NCBI RefSeq assembly: GCF_900110105.1 | Contig: NZ_FOCL01000008.1 | Coordinates: 186,001 to 250,000 of the forward strand | DNA from: Mucilaginibacter gossypiicola | GTDB taxonomy: Bacteria > Bacteroidota > Bacteroidia > Sphingobacteriales > Sphingobacteriaceae | DNA length: 64,000 nucleotides | Direction: 5' to 3' | In this document: positions 51,289 through 58,941 of the stretch, piece by piece | Numbering within the stretch: the stretch's first letter is position 1 | Layout: each line of letters opens with the position of its first letter | Position numbers and translations under genes: made by a program | Notes under the pieces: generated by a model | Seen by the model: the letters and a program-made list of their open reading frames with translations, nothing else | Told to the model about the DNA's origin: nothing | Database searches by the model: none

Positions 51289-52623
51289 TCAATACTCCAA
51301 CACCACATGCGGCTTAAAAGTATCCGTTTTTACTTTAGCCTTTAGCTCATGCAAAATATTGTATAAGCCAAAGTTGGTACGGTTTACATAAATAAAGTGC
51401 TTTACGCCGCGTGCCTGTTTAAACTCGGGCATTTTAGATATGCGCTCACCAAAGCTATATAACTGATCAAAAAATGCTGTTTGGCTAAAGTCAAACGTAT
51501 CGGTAATATACGGTTGGGCAAACAGGCCGATCATGTCTTTATACTGGGTATAGTAAAACTCTATCTGTACCGGGGTATCGTCATTATGGATCATGTCCAG
51601 TTGCCTGAACGCTTTAATGGTTTCCTCTTTGTTGTCCAGTAAATTGGTTGACGTAAGAGAGAAGAAAGGGTAATAAAAATCCTCGGGCATTTCCTTAATA
51701 CAGCCAAAATCGATAACACCCAATTTCCCTTCGGCGGTGATCATAAAATTACCGGGATGCGGATCGGCATGTACGGCACGAAGCTCGTGCTGCTGAAAGT
51801 TATAAAAATCCCACAAGGCCTGGCCTATCTGGTTGCGAAGCTCCTGCGATGGATTGGTGGCTAAAAACTCTTTCAGATGCTTTCCTTCCAGCCAATCCAT
51901 CGTAATGATCCGTTTGCTGCTTAATTCTGGATAATATTTAGGGAAAACAACATTATCAAGATTGGCACAGGCTTTAGAAAACTCAATCGAGCGCCGAACT
52001 TCCAGTTCGTAATCGGTTTCCTCAAGCAGGCGTTCTTCAACCTCTTTCATGTACACATCCAGTTCTTTTTCGCTCATGCCCAGCATCCTGAAGGCAATGG
52101 GTTTAACCATTTTCAGGTCCGACGAGATAGAATCGCCAACGCCGGGATACTGGATCTTAACGGCAAGCTTTTTACCATTTAACTCTGCCTGGTGTACCTG
52201 GCCTATTGAAGCCGCATTGGTTGAGCGGATATTGAACTTATCAAAGATCTGATCGGGGTTTTTACCAAAATATTTCCTGAATGTTTGTACAATAAGTGGC
52301 CCTGAAAGTGGCGGCGCATTATACTGCGATTGCGTGAATTTATCTACATAAGCCTGCGGCAGCAGGTTTTTATCCATGCTAAGCATTTGCGCTACTTTGA
52401 GCGCGCTACCTTTAAGCTCACTTAATGATTGGTATATATCTGCGGCATTATCCTCATTCAGCTCTGATTTGTCAAGATCAGGATTGAATAGTTTTTTGGA
52501 GTAATGTTTAATATAATTGCCACCGATCTTAACGCCGGTTTTTATAAACTTGGCCGACCGCTGTACTTTGGTAGTAGGTATACTATTTTGTTCGGGAGTT
52601 GCTCCCGGAGTTTCATCTGCCAT
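51289..52623 (-). CDS. ABC1/AarF (UbiB-like) atypical kinase
   Basis: 444 residues: KxGQ-like motif region (ELKGSALKVAQMLSMDKNLLP), the AAA/S loop ASIGQVHQAELNGKKLAVKIQYPG with the lysine, ETDYELE, and the catalytic HADPHPGNFMI and IDFGCIKEMP motifs. ABC1 kinases support quinone synthesis or lipid metabolism; no ubi/men gene is adjacent. Downstream of the TetR-like gene by 4 bp and presumably controlled by it. Confidence 0.92.
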   Translation of the reverse strand: MADETPGATPEQNSIPTTKVQRSAKFIKTGVKIGGNYIKHYSKKLFNPDLDKSELNEDNAADIYQSLSELKGSALKVAQMLSMDKNLLPQAYVDKFTQSQYNAPPLSGPLIVQTFRKYFGKNPDQIFDKFNIRSTNAASIGQVHQAELNGKKLAVKIQYPGVGDSISSDLKMVKPIAFRMLGMSEKELDVYMKEVEERLLEETDYELEVRRSIEFSKACANLDNVVFPKYYPELSSKRIITMDWLEGKHLKEFLATNPSQELRNQIGQALWDFYNFQQHELRAVHADPHPGNFMITAEGKLGVIDFGCIKEMPEDFYYPFFSLTSTNLLDNKEETIKAFRQLDMIHNDDTPVQIEFYYTQYKDMIGLFAQPYITDTFDFSQTAFFDQLYSFGERISKMPEFKQARGVKHFIYVNRTNFGLYNILHELKAKVKTDTFKPHVVLEY

Positions 52624-52627
52624 AATC

Positions 52628-53281
52628 TCAAAATCCCATCTTATCTTTTATCCCACCGTTCTGCACCAAAAACTTACCGTATTCAAAAAGGTTGTCGATA
52701 GGCGAGCGCTGGAAAAGATCAAAAGTTACATTAATTCCTTTTTCGATAGCTTCATCGGTTTTCTCGAAACCTGCCGAATTATCGTTGATCCAGAAGTTGA
52801 GTATAAACACAAACTGTACCCAAAGTGCATCCTTGTATTTTTTTGAGAAGTATTTACGGTCGCTCAGTTCGGTACTTTCAATACCTTCCTTCATGATTTC
52901 ATCGGCGAAGCCTTCAAAAAGCTCTTTCAACGGACTAAACACTTTTGGTGTTGTAAAACCTTTAGGCTGTTTTTTTATGCTGTAAACTGCAAAGCTACGG
53001 CTGCTCTTAATCAGCTCAAAAAAACCATAAAAAAATGATAGCGCCTTTTCGCGTGATGAATAACCCTCCCAAACTTCCTGGGCGCGGATCTCGGCCAGTG
53101 TTTTGGTAGCAAAGCCTGCCCAAATACCCTGTTCAACCGCTTCAAACGAACCGTAGAACTGGTAAAACTCAGCCTCGCTCATTTCATTTTGCTTTGCGAA
53201 GATATAAACCGATTTAGGTTGCTCACCTTCGGTTAAAACATAATCAATATACGCGTTCTGGATGCTTTCGATGGTTGCCAT
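52628..53281 (-). CDS. TetR-like regulator paired with ABC1 kinase
   Basis: 217 residues, all-helical; the N-terminal 50 residues (IESIQNAYIDYVL ... VYIFAKQNEMSEAEFYQFYGSFEAVEQGIW) resemble a TetR helix-turn-helix although the recognition helix deviates, and the rest is a ligand-binding-like helical domain. Ends 4 bp before the ABC1 gene: a two-gene operon. Whether it still binds DNA is uncertain. Confidence 0.75.
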   Translation of the reverse strand: MATIESIQNAYIDYVLTEGEQPKSVYIFAKQNEMSEAEFYQFYGSFEAVEQGIWAGFATKTLAEIRAQEVWEGYSSREKALSFFYGFFELIKSSRSFAVYSIKKQPKGFTTPKVFSPLKELFEGFADEIMKEGIESTELSDRKYFSKKYKDALWVQFVFILNFWINDNSAGFEKTDEAIEKGINVTFDLFQRSPIDNLFEYGKFLVQNGGIKDKMGF

Positions 53282-53295
53282 GTTGATTGGGATTT

Positions 53296-53393
53296 AAACC
53301 TCTCCTAAATCCTCTCCAACGGGGAGGACTTTTTGAATTGTTATATTAAATTCTATAAACTTCCCCTCCTTTGGAGAGGGTTAGGGTGAGGTG
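53296..53393. repeat. Inverted arms of CCTCTCC-type repeats between trxA and the TetR-like gene
   Basis: Left arm 53296-53331 (AACCTCTCCTAAATCCTCTCC then ACGGGGAGGACTT) and right arm 53359-53393 (inverted; CACCTCACCCTAACCCTCTCC on the other strand). Each arm also pairs within itself (CTCTCC ... GGGGAG). Confidence 0.7.
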
Positions 53394-53398
53394 TTTTT

Positions 53399-53695
53399 TT
53401 ACAAAAACTGCTCTACCACTTGTTGTAACTGCCTGGCCTGCACTACGCCGCTTTGACGCCATTTGCTTTCCCCTTTTTGAAAAATCATAAGGGTAGGCAC
53501 ACTTTGAATACGGTATGCACTGGCTGCCGCAGGGTTTTTATCAATATCTATTTTAATGATCTTTACCTTATCTCCTAACGCTGTTTTTACATCGTGCAGT
53601 ATAGGTGGCATCATTTTACAAGGCCCACACCACTCTGCCGAAAAATCGACCAGTACAGGTGTTTCTGATGCTATTATTTCCTGGAAATTTGCCAT
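53399..53695 (-). CDS. trxA: Thioredoxin
   Basis: 98 residues from the ATG at 53695 (MANFQEII); the ORF runs ten codons further upstream (to 53725), but these carry no thioredoxin-like sequence and fall into the repeat at 53713. Active site WCGPC at 22-26, cis-proline in SVPTLMIF. Cytosolic disulfide reductase. Short form, lacking nothing of the core. Bracketed by two unrelated inverted-arm elements (53296-53393 and 53713-53814). Confidence 0.93.
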   Translation of the reverse strand: MANFQEIIASETPVLVDFSAEWCGPCKMMPPILHDVKTALGDKVKIIKIDIDKNPAAASAYRIQSVPTLMIFQKGESKWRQSGVVQARQLQQVVEQFL

Positions 53696-53712
53696 AAGCT
53701 TTTTTGTTAGTT

Positions 53713-53814
53713 GTTCATGGTTCATGGATGATGGTTCATAGTACGGACATTATAGTAAGATGCCTGTTTTTCTGCAGATAAGCTAATTGCTATGCACTAT
53801 GATCCATGAACTAT
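53713..53814. repeat. Inverted arms of GTTCATGG-type repeats upstream of trxA
   Basis: Left arm 53713-53742 (GTTCATGGTTCATGGATGAT then GGTTCATAGT), right arm 53790-53814 inverted (ATGATCCATGAAC core). Related in style, and partly in sequence, to the TTCATTGG family. Confidence 0.7.
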
Positions 53815-53898
53815 ATGCCACTTCAAATTTAACCATTAACCAGCGTAAAAGTTTAGTGTTTTAATACCAAAACATTGGCTATAAAGTATATTTACTTT

Positions 53899-54780
53899 AT
53901 GCAAACAAAACTAAGTACTTACCTATTGCTGGTGCTCCTTACACTGCCTTTTGCGGGCATGGCCCAGGACGCTGTTATACCGCTTTGGCCAAACGGAGCG
54001 CCCGGTTTTGAAAACCGCCGTAATGAGCCTGAGCAGGCTAAGGATTACTGGGGGAAAAATATTCATAACCCATCGCTTACTGTTTTTTTGCCGCCGAAGG
54101 ACAAAGCCAACGGCTCGGCAGTTGTGGTATGCCCCGGAGGGGGGCACCGTTTGCTGGTTTATACAGCAGAAGGTGTTGATCCTGCCAGATACCTTAACAG
54201 TTTAGGCGTTACTGTTTTTGTGCTGAAATACCGTTTGGGCAGGGATACGCTGTCGCCATACAAAATTGAGGTACATGCAAAACAGGATGGGTACCGCGCT
54301 ATGCGGCTGGTACGCAGCAAAGCAGCAGCATATGGATTGGATACCAACCGCATCGGGATGATGGGGTTTTCGGCCGGTGGCGAGGTTGTTGATATGGTGG
54401 CTTTTGGCGAAGGCAAAGGCGATCCGAAAGCTCCTGATCCGATAGATAGGCTAAGCGCCCGTCCGTCGTTTTTGATCCAGATCTATCCGGGGCCTCTTTT
54501 TATCCCCGATAAACTACCGTTTGATGCACCGCCGGCATTTTTATTAGCTGCCAATGATGATGTTTGCTGTTCACCATCGGTAGTGAAATTATTGCAGCGT
54601 TACCGCGAAGCAAAAATACCGGTTGAGGTACATATTTATACGCAGGGCGATCATGGCTTTAATATGGGTTACCGTTCAAAACTGCAAAGCATCAGCACCT
54701 GGCCCCAGCGCATGGCCGATTGGCTCAGTGACAATAATTATTTGCACCCCGCTGCGGCAAAAAGGATGAAACTTCACTAA
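53899..54780 (+). CDS. Secreted alpha/beta-hydrolase (acetylxylan-esterase-like, BD-FAE type)
   Basis: 293 residues from the ATG at 53899 (MQTKLSTYLLLVLLTLPF), signal cleaved near GMAQ. Nucleophile S158 in GFSAGGE, catalytic H in GDHGFNMG near the C-terminus, oxyanion CPGGGH. Family members de-acetylate or de-feruloylate plant polysaccharides. A TATATTTA box lies 4 nt before the ATG, so the mRNA may be leaderless. No PUL genes are adjacent. Confidence 0.88.
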   Translation: MQTKLSTYLLLVLLTLPFAGMAQDAVIPLWPNGAPGFENRRNEPEQAKDYWGKNIHNPSLTVFLPPKDKANGSAVVVCPGGGHRLLVYTAEGVDPARYLNSLGVTVFVLKYRLGRDTLSPYKIEVHAKQDGYRAMRLVRSKAAAYGLDTNRIGMMGFSAGGEVVDMVAFGEGKGDPKAPDPIDRLSARPSFLIQIYPGPLFIPDKLPFDAPPAFLLAANDDVCCSPSVVKLLQRYREAKIPVEVHIYTQGDHGFNMGYRSKLQSISTWPQRMADWLSDNNYLHPAAAKRMKLH

Positions 54781-54803
54781 GTGCCAAATGAAGTAAAAAT
54801 AAA

Positions 54804-54850
54804 AAAAGAGAGGCATATGCGTTTGGCTTAACCGCATAGCCTTCTCTTTT
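54804..54850. terminator. Bidirectional terminator between the esterase and the DUF6263-like gene
   Basis: Bulged stem AAAAGAG-AGGC-TATGCG (54804-54821) / CGCATA-GCCT-CTCTTTT (54833-54850) with an 11-nt loop; A-run and T-run on opposite sides. Confidence 0.75.
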
Positions 54851-54885
54851 AACAATAGCCCCTATTGTACCCCTACGTTCGGGAA

Positions 54886-55722
54886 CTAATGTATCTTATA
54901 ACAGCTTTCGGTAAAAGCTGTGCGTTTTGATGCGGCGTACACTACCTGATTGTGCAATTGGTAGCCGCTTATAATGCTTTTCATTACCCGCTCCAGGATT
55001 ACGCCGGTTTGATTGTCAATTACGTATACCCCGTTGGTATTGCTGTTGGTATAACCACCGGTAATGGCGCTTTCAAAAGCAACTGTCGTGGTCTTGTCGG
55101 TGAGCTTATCTACCCAAAAAGTGTTTTTAGTTTTTTGCCCGTTCACTGTGGTTGAATCGGCCCAGGTATAACCCGGTTTAAGTGATTGGGTTATCACAAA
55201 ATCGGCTAATAGGCCAAGAGTTGTTCCTTTCACAATTTGCTCCTGCTGCAAACCGGTAAATGCTGTGAAGGTATCATTGGTAAATTGCAGTGCCGGATCT
55301 GTAACATCAGTTACCAGGCCGTTTTTATTGATGGTTACCGAAGCAACTTTGCCGGCAATATTACTAAGTGCTTTGGCGATAGCTGAGCTGTCGGTAACAG
55401 GCTTGTCCGAGCTATACTCCAGTTTTTTACCCATGGCATTAACCGTATCGGCAATGTGTTTTGTGGTAACCGAAAGGTTATAGCCCTGGCCGCTCGCGTC
55501 AACCACGTCATAAACTTTGGTTGTTGATGAAAAGCTGTTTATGTTGAATTTTTGATCGCCACGCTGCAATACAGTGTTTGAACTTAAAAAGGCAGTGCGC
55601 TGAAACTGATCGCCTTTTTTAAAGATAAAGGTACGGTGGTAGGTTTGCGCGTTACATAAAGCAGATATGCCGGTAAGCAGCACTGTTAATATGGTTTTAA
55701 GCTTTGGTATTTGCGGTTTCAT
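54886..55722 (-). CDS. Secreted DUF6263-like protein
   Basis: 278 residues, signal cleaved near CNAQ (about 25). Motifs KKGDQFQRTAF at the start of the mature part, a TIADTV-like segment, KVASVTINKNGLVTDV and the WADS/WxD blocks match the Bacteroidota DUF6263 pattern as I remember it. Extracytoplasmic beta-rich protein of unknown function. Probably the last gene of a leftward cluster with 55795-57181 (72-bp gap). Confidence 0.7.
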   Translation of the reverse strand: MKPQIPKLKTILTVLLTGISALCNAQTYHRTFIFKKGDQFQRTAFLSSNTVLQRGDQKFNINSFSSTTKVYDVVDASGQGYNLSVTTKHIADTVNAMGKKLEYSSDKPVTDSSAIAKALSNIAGKVASVTINKNGLVTDVTDPALQFTNDTFTAFTGLQQEQIVKGTTLGLLADFVITQSLKPGYTWADSTTVNGQKTKNTFWVDKLTDKTTTVAFESAITGGYTNSNTNGVYVIDNQTGVILERVMKSIISGYQLHNQVVYAASKRTAFTESCYKIH

Positions 55723-55794
55723 TTAATTTTAGTTTAGTAAGAGCAATTTTTTAATACAAGGCAGTTAAAACAAACTGCCCTGTATTGATCCTAA

Positions 55795-56259
55795 TTAATG
55801 CAAGGGTTTTAAACCTGGTATTGGTGGCACCGGTGGTATAGGCGGCACTGGCGGAATCGGTGGCACCGGCGGTATTGGTGGTACCGGAGGGATTGGCGGC
55901 ACCGGTGGTATTGGCGGCACTGGCGGAATCGGCGGTACCGGTGGTATTGGTGGTACCGGTGGAATAGGCGGCACCGGCGGTATCGGTGGCACCGGTGGAA
56001 TAGGTGGTACCGGTGTTATCGGTGGCACGGGCGGTATTGGTGGTACCGGTGGAATAGGTGGCACGGGCGGTATCGGCGGTACCGGTGGAATAGGCGGCAC
56101 GGGCGGTATCGGCGGCACTGGTGGGATTGGTGGTACCGGAGGTATTGGCGGTGGTACATTCCAGTCCGATTGATTGCCTCTGCTTTGTGCAGAAGCCCGA
56201 TTGATGCTTATAGCCAAAGTTGCGGACGCGACTAATGCTGCTATGACGATCTTTTTCAT
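55795..56259 (-). CDS. Secreted proline-rich protein with 18 PPIPPV repeats
   Basis: 154 residues: signal peptide (cleavage near ASAQ, about 25), ten polar residues, then residues 37-144 made only of hexapeptides, 17 PPIPPV and one PPITPV (eighth unit), and a short tail PPIPGLKPLH. The mature chain must be a rigid polyproline-II-type rod of about 110 residues. Synonymous third positions vary from unit to unit, so the peptide is conserved by selection rather than by recent copying, except for a 36-bp block that occurs twice. 49 bp after the 56309-57181 gene. No homolog recognised. Confidence 0.85.
   Translation of the reverse strand: MKKIVIAALVASATLAISINRASAQSRGNQSDWNVPPPIPPVPPIPPVPPIPPVPPIPPVPPIPPVPPIPPVPPIPPVPPITPVPPIPPVPPIPPVPPIPPVPPIPPVPPIPPVPPIPPVPPIPPVPPIPPVPPIPPVPPIPPVPPIPGLKPLH
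55828..56151. repeat. 18-unit, 18-bp coding tandem repeat
   Basis: 324 bp of 18-bp units (imperfect 9-bp half units), encoding PPIPPV on the minus strand. Read on the plus strand it would give a (GGIGGT)n frame. Confidence 0.9.
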
Positions 56260-56308
56260 AGATTTTATATATTTTAATGAAATGATTAATGATTTTGCTA
56301 AAAGGAAA

Positions 56309-57181
56309 CTATCGCCGGTTTAGTGAGAGCGGGTAACCGAGGGAGAATACCATGTTGGCCCTGTCGTTGGTATACCGGGTAAGGTTTGCAACCCCTACCG
56401 CTAAACTTAAAGGCACCGGGAACGGCCTGACCCCTGCCGAAATGCCGAGGTTCATGCCCGTCCATTCGGCATTTACATTTACATGTTGTATAAGTTCGTA
56501 GGATATACTACCGAATACTGCGGTGCCGTGTTTTCCTCTGCCGGCAGCAATATCTTTAGGGCTTTTTTCATAAAACCTGCCGCTGCCTATACCTATTGTA
56601 TAACTAAGCCTTGAGCAACCCGGGGTTAATGATTTAATGGTTTGTATGGCATGGGTTACTGCAAGGAAATAAGTTGAGCCGGAGGCATCAGACTGCTTCA
56701 CGTTAGCAAACACCTGCAATGCTCCGGCCGAGATGCTTGTACCCGCAAATAATATGCGGCTTATGATAAAGTTTCCCGAAAAATCCCTGAATTTATGCAC
56801 ATCGGTCATATTTAAACTGGCAGCAAAGTTTACTGCTTTTGCAGGGTTGCCTACACATGCCCCTACCGAAGTGATCAGGTCTGTTTTATTATTATTCAGG
56901 TATACCTCGGGATAGGTAGCTCCGATGCCGCCAAACAGGTAAGTGCCGTATCCCCCAAAGCCCGATGGTATTAATATGCCGCCAGGTGCATCGCTTGGGT
57001 AAAGTTCATTTTGTGTTGGTGTTGTTTGCCGGTTGATTTGAGGGGCAGGAGCCAGGAAATTATCTATTTTTTGCGTGAGTTCCTTTTCAAACTGGTTTTG
57101 GCTGTAAGCTGCTTGTGTACTCAAACAAATTATAGTAGCAACACAGCAAATAAGCGCCCATATGTTGGTTTTAAAGATCAT
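56309..57181 (-). CDS. Secreted beta-rich outer-membrane-like protein
   Basis: 290 residues from the ATG at 57181 (MIFKTNIWALICCVATII); signal cleaved near AYSQ. Mature part: a linker with NFLAPAPQINRQTTPTQNELYPSDAPGG-like composition, then repeated strands with small residues and Gly (GGYGTYLFGGIGATYPEVY, GIGSGRFYE, AVGVANLTRY) ending FSLGYPLSLNRR. Looks like a barrel-type protein; no family recognised. Pairs with the PPIPPV protein downstream (49 bp). Confidence 0.65.
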   Translation of the reverse strand: MIFKTNIWALICCVATIICLSTQAAYSQNQFEKELTQKIDNFLAPAPQINRQTTPTQNELYPSDAPGGILIPSGFGGYGTYLFGGIGATYPEVYLNNNKTDLITSVGACVGNPAKAVNFAASLNMTDVHKFRDFSGNFIISRILFAGTSISAGALQVFANVKQSDASGSTYFLAVTHAIQTIKSLTPGCSRLSYTIGIGSGRFYEKSPKDIAAGRGKHGTAVFGSISYELIQHVNVNAEWTGMNLGISAGVRPFPVPLSLAVGVANLTRYTNDRANMVFSLGYPLSLNRR

Positions 57182-57211
57182 TTTAGTAAAAGGGGTTAGG
57201 TAAGGTGTCAA

Positions 57212-57669
57212 TGGTTATAATAAACAGATCAACGTTATCCGGCAATGATCTAATGTATGCAATTTACCTGCAAAAAAATAATCGGCAATTTCTTGTTTTT
57301 GGGATAAAACGGCCGGTTTATTAATGGGGCTACAGGGCATGTCATCATAAAAATTAACATACTGCTGTGTGCTGGGTTTATACCGGGGGTACATAATTGT
57401 GGGTTTTTCATTGTGGTTTTGGGTTGTTTTTATATCACAATGTTACGATGCCACAGCAGGGTGCACAATACAAAGTAGTTTGTATTTTGACTAAGCAAGA
57501 GGATAAGGTATGTAAAAAAGTAAATCCTCTTCAGTGCGCAATGCAAAGAAGGGGATGCTTCGTTTTTTTTAGAATTTAAAAATGTTATACTTTTTACCGG
57601 CTTGTAAATTTTAACTTGCTGTAGCGTAAGTGATTTGCTATTCGTAATATAGTTATAAACCTATCAACT
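57212..57669. other. 458-bp gap upstream of the serpin gene
   Basis: Between the divergent 56309-57181 gene and the serpin. I see a perfect 8-bp hairpin AATACAAA-GTAG-TTTGTATT (57467-57486) and an 8-bp pair AAGAGGAT/ATCCTCTT (57498-57530 region). The 60-codon frame at 57397-57579 has no coding character. Both promoters presumably lie here but none is convincing. Confidence 0.4.
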
Positions 57670-58896
57670 ATGGCGCGGAAATTAACCTTACTTTGTCTTG
57701 GGATTTTAACAATAGCTGCCTGCAAAAAAGGTGGCGTCAATCCAAATAACGATCCGGGGAAAGACCTGGTGCTTTCAGCAACTGAACAACAGCAGGTTGG
57801 CCCGGGTAATGCCTTTACTTTAAAGCTATTTAAAGCAGATGTTGGCACCATTGCTAATAATCAAAACCTGATCATTTCGCCTTTAAGCGTGAGTTTTGCA
57901 ATGAACATGACCAGTAATGGGGCTAACGGGCAAACCCTTACCGATATCCGTAAAACTATGGAGGTTGATGGTTTTACCGAAGACCAGGTAAACAGTTATT
58001 ACCATAACCTTATTACTAATCTTCCCGATCTTGACCCAAATACCACACTTAAAATAGCCAATTCCATTTGGTACGCCAATAACTTTACAGTGTTGCCGGC
58101 ATTCATAAAAACCAATACCGATTTTTATAATGCCGAAGTAAAAGCGCTCGATTTTAATGATAAAACAGGATCGGCAAATACGATTAACAGCTGGGTGAGC
58201 GCGCAAACCAATAACAAGATCCAGAAGATCATTGAGCAGATCAATGACGGTGCCCGCATGTTCCTCATCAATGCCATTTATTTTAAAAGCACCTGGAAAA
58301 CGCGCTTCGATGCTGCCAGAACTTATAAAGCACCTTTTCGCCTGGCCGATAACAGTACGGTACAAACGGATTTCATGACCAATGAAAGTGTTGACATGAA
58401 AACTGCCTATGATAATGGTACCAATGTTGTTGAATTGCCTTATAGCAACAGCAAATACAGTATGGTAATGATCATGCCTTATGACGATGTGAAAACCTAT
58501 GCCCTCGGTCTTGACTCGGCCAAATGGAAATCTTTGATGGGTAAACTCACGGCCACCAAATCACAAATTACTATTCCTAAGTTTAAATTTAGCTATGGTA
58601 TTGATTTGACGGATATTTTAAAATCATTGGGAATGGGGATTGCCTTTAGCGGACAGGCTGATTTTAGCCGAATTGCCGCAGGTGGCGGAGTAGGTATAAC
58701 CGAAGTAAAGCATATGGCTTATATTGATGTTAATGAAGACGGTACCGAGGCTGCAGCTGCAACTGAAGTAGGCGTAGGACTTACAGCGCCTGCCCCAACC
58801 AATGTTTTTAGCAAGCCATTTATTTTCGCCATAAGGGAAATGAAAACCGGGTTGATATTATTTGCAGGGATAGTTAATGACCCGACGAAGAATTAG
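57670..58896 (+). CDS. Serpin (serine-protease-inhibitor family) lipoprotein
   Basis: 408 residues: lipobox IAAC (C18), so predicted to be anchored and exposed, then the complete serpin fold. NAIYFKSTWKTRFD (B-sheet/helix F region), FMTNE, MVMIMP and the reactive-centre hinge VNEDGTEAAAAT (355-366) are present; the hinge has the small-residue pattern of inhibitory serpins. Counting from the hinge, the P1-P1' bond is about T372-A373, suggesting elastase-like target proteases. C-terminal FIFAIREMKTGLILFAGIVNDP completes the sheet. A terminator follows. Confidence 0.95.
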   Translation: MARKLTLLCLGILTIAACKKGGVNPNNDPGKDLVLSATEQQQVGPGNAFTLKLFKADVGTIANNQNLIISPLSVSFAMNMTSNGANGQTLTDIRKTMEVDGFTEDQVNSYYHNLITNLPDLDPNTTLKIANSIWYANNFTVLPAFIKTNTDFYNAEVKALDFNDKTGSANTINSWVSAQTNNKIQKIIEQINDGARMFLINAIYFKSTWKTRFDAARTYKAPFRLADNSTVQTDFMTNESVDMKTAYDNGTNVVELPYSNSKYSMVMIMPYDDVKTYALGLDSAKWKSLMGKLTATKSQITIPKFKFSYGIDLTDILKSLGMGIAFSGQADFSRIAAGGGVGITEVKHMAYIDVNEDGTEAAAATEVGVGLTAPAPTNVFSKPFIFAIREMKTGLILFAGIVNDPTKN

Positions 58897-58907
58897 TAAA
58901 GCATAAA

Positions 58908-58937
58908 CAAAGGCTACCTTTTTTGCGGCAGCCTTTG
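58908..58937. terminator. Terminator between the serpin and a convergent small gene
   Basis: CAAAGGCT (58908-58915) / AGCCTTTG (58930-58937), 14-nt loop with an internal TTTTTT run. Modest stem. Confidence 0.55.
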
Positions 58938-58941
58938 CATG

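Noticed and set aside
55795..56160. Plus-strand glycine-rich (GGIGGT)n reading of the proline repeat, resembling a PE_PGRS-like protein
   Set aside because: The minus strand has the start codon, signal peptide and stop; the glycine frame is the complement of PPIPPV codons and has no start or signal.
57397..57579. 60-codon ORF upstream of the serpin
   Set aside because: Cysteine- and aromatic-rich random composition, no start context, falls in a hairpin-bearing gap.
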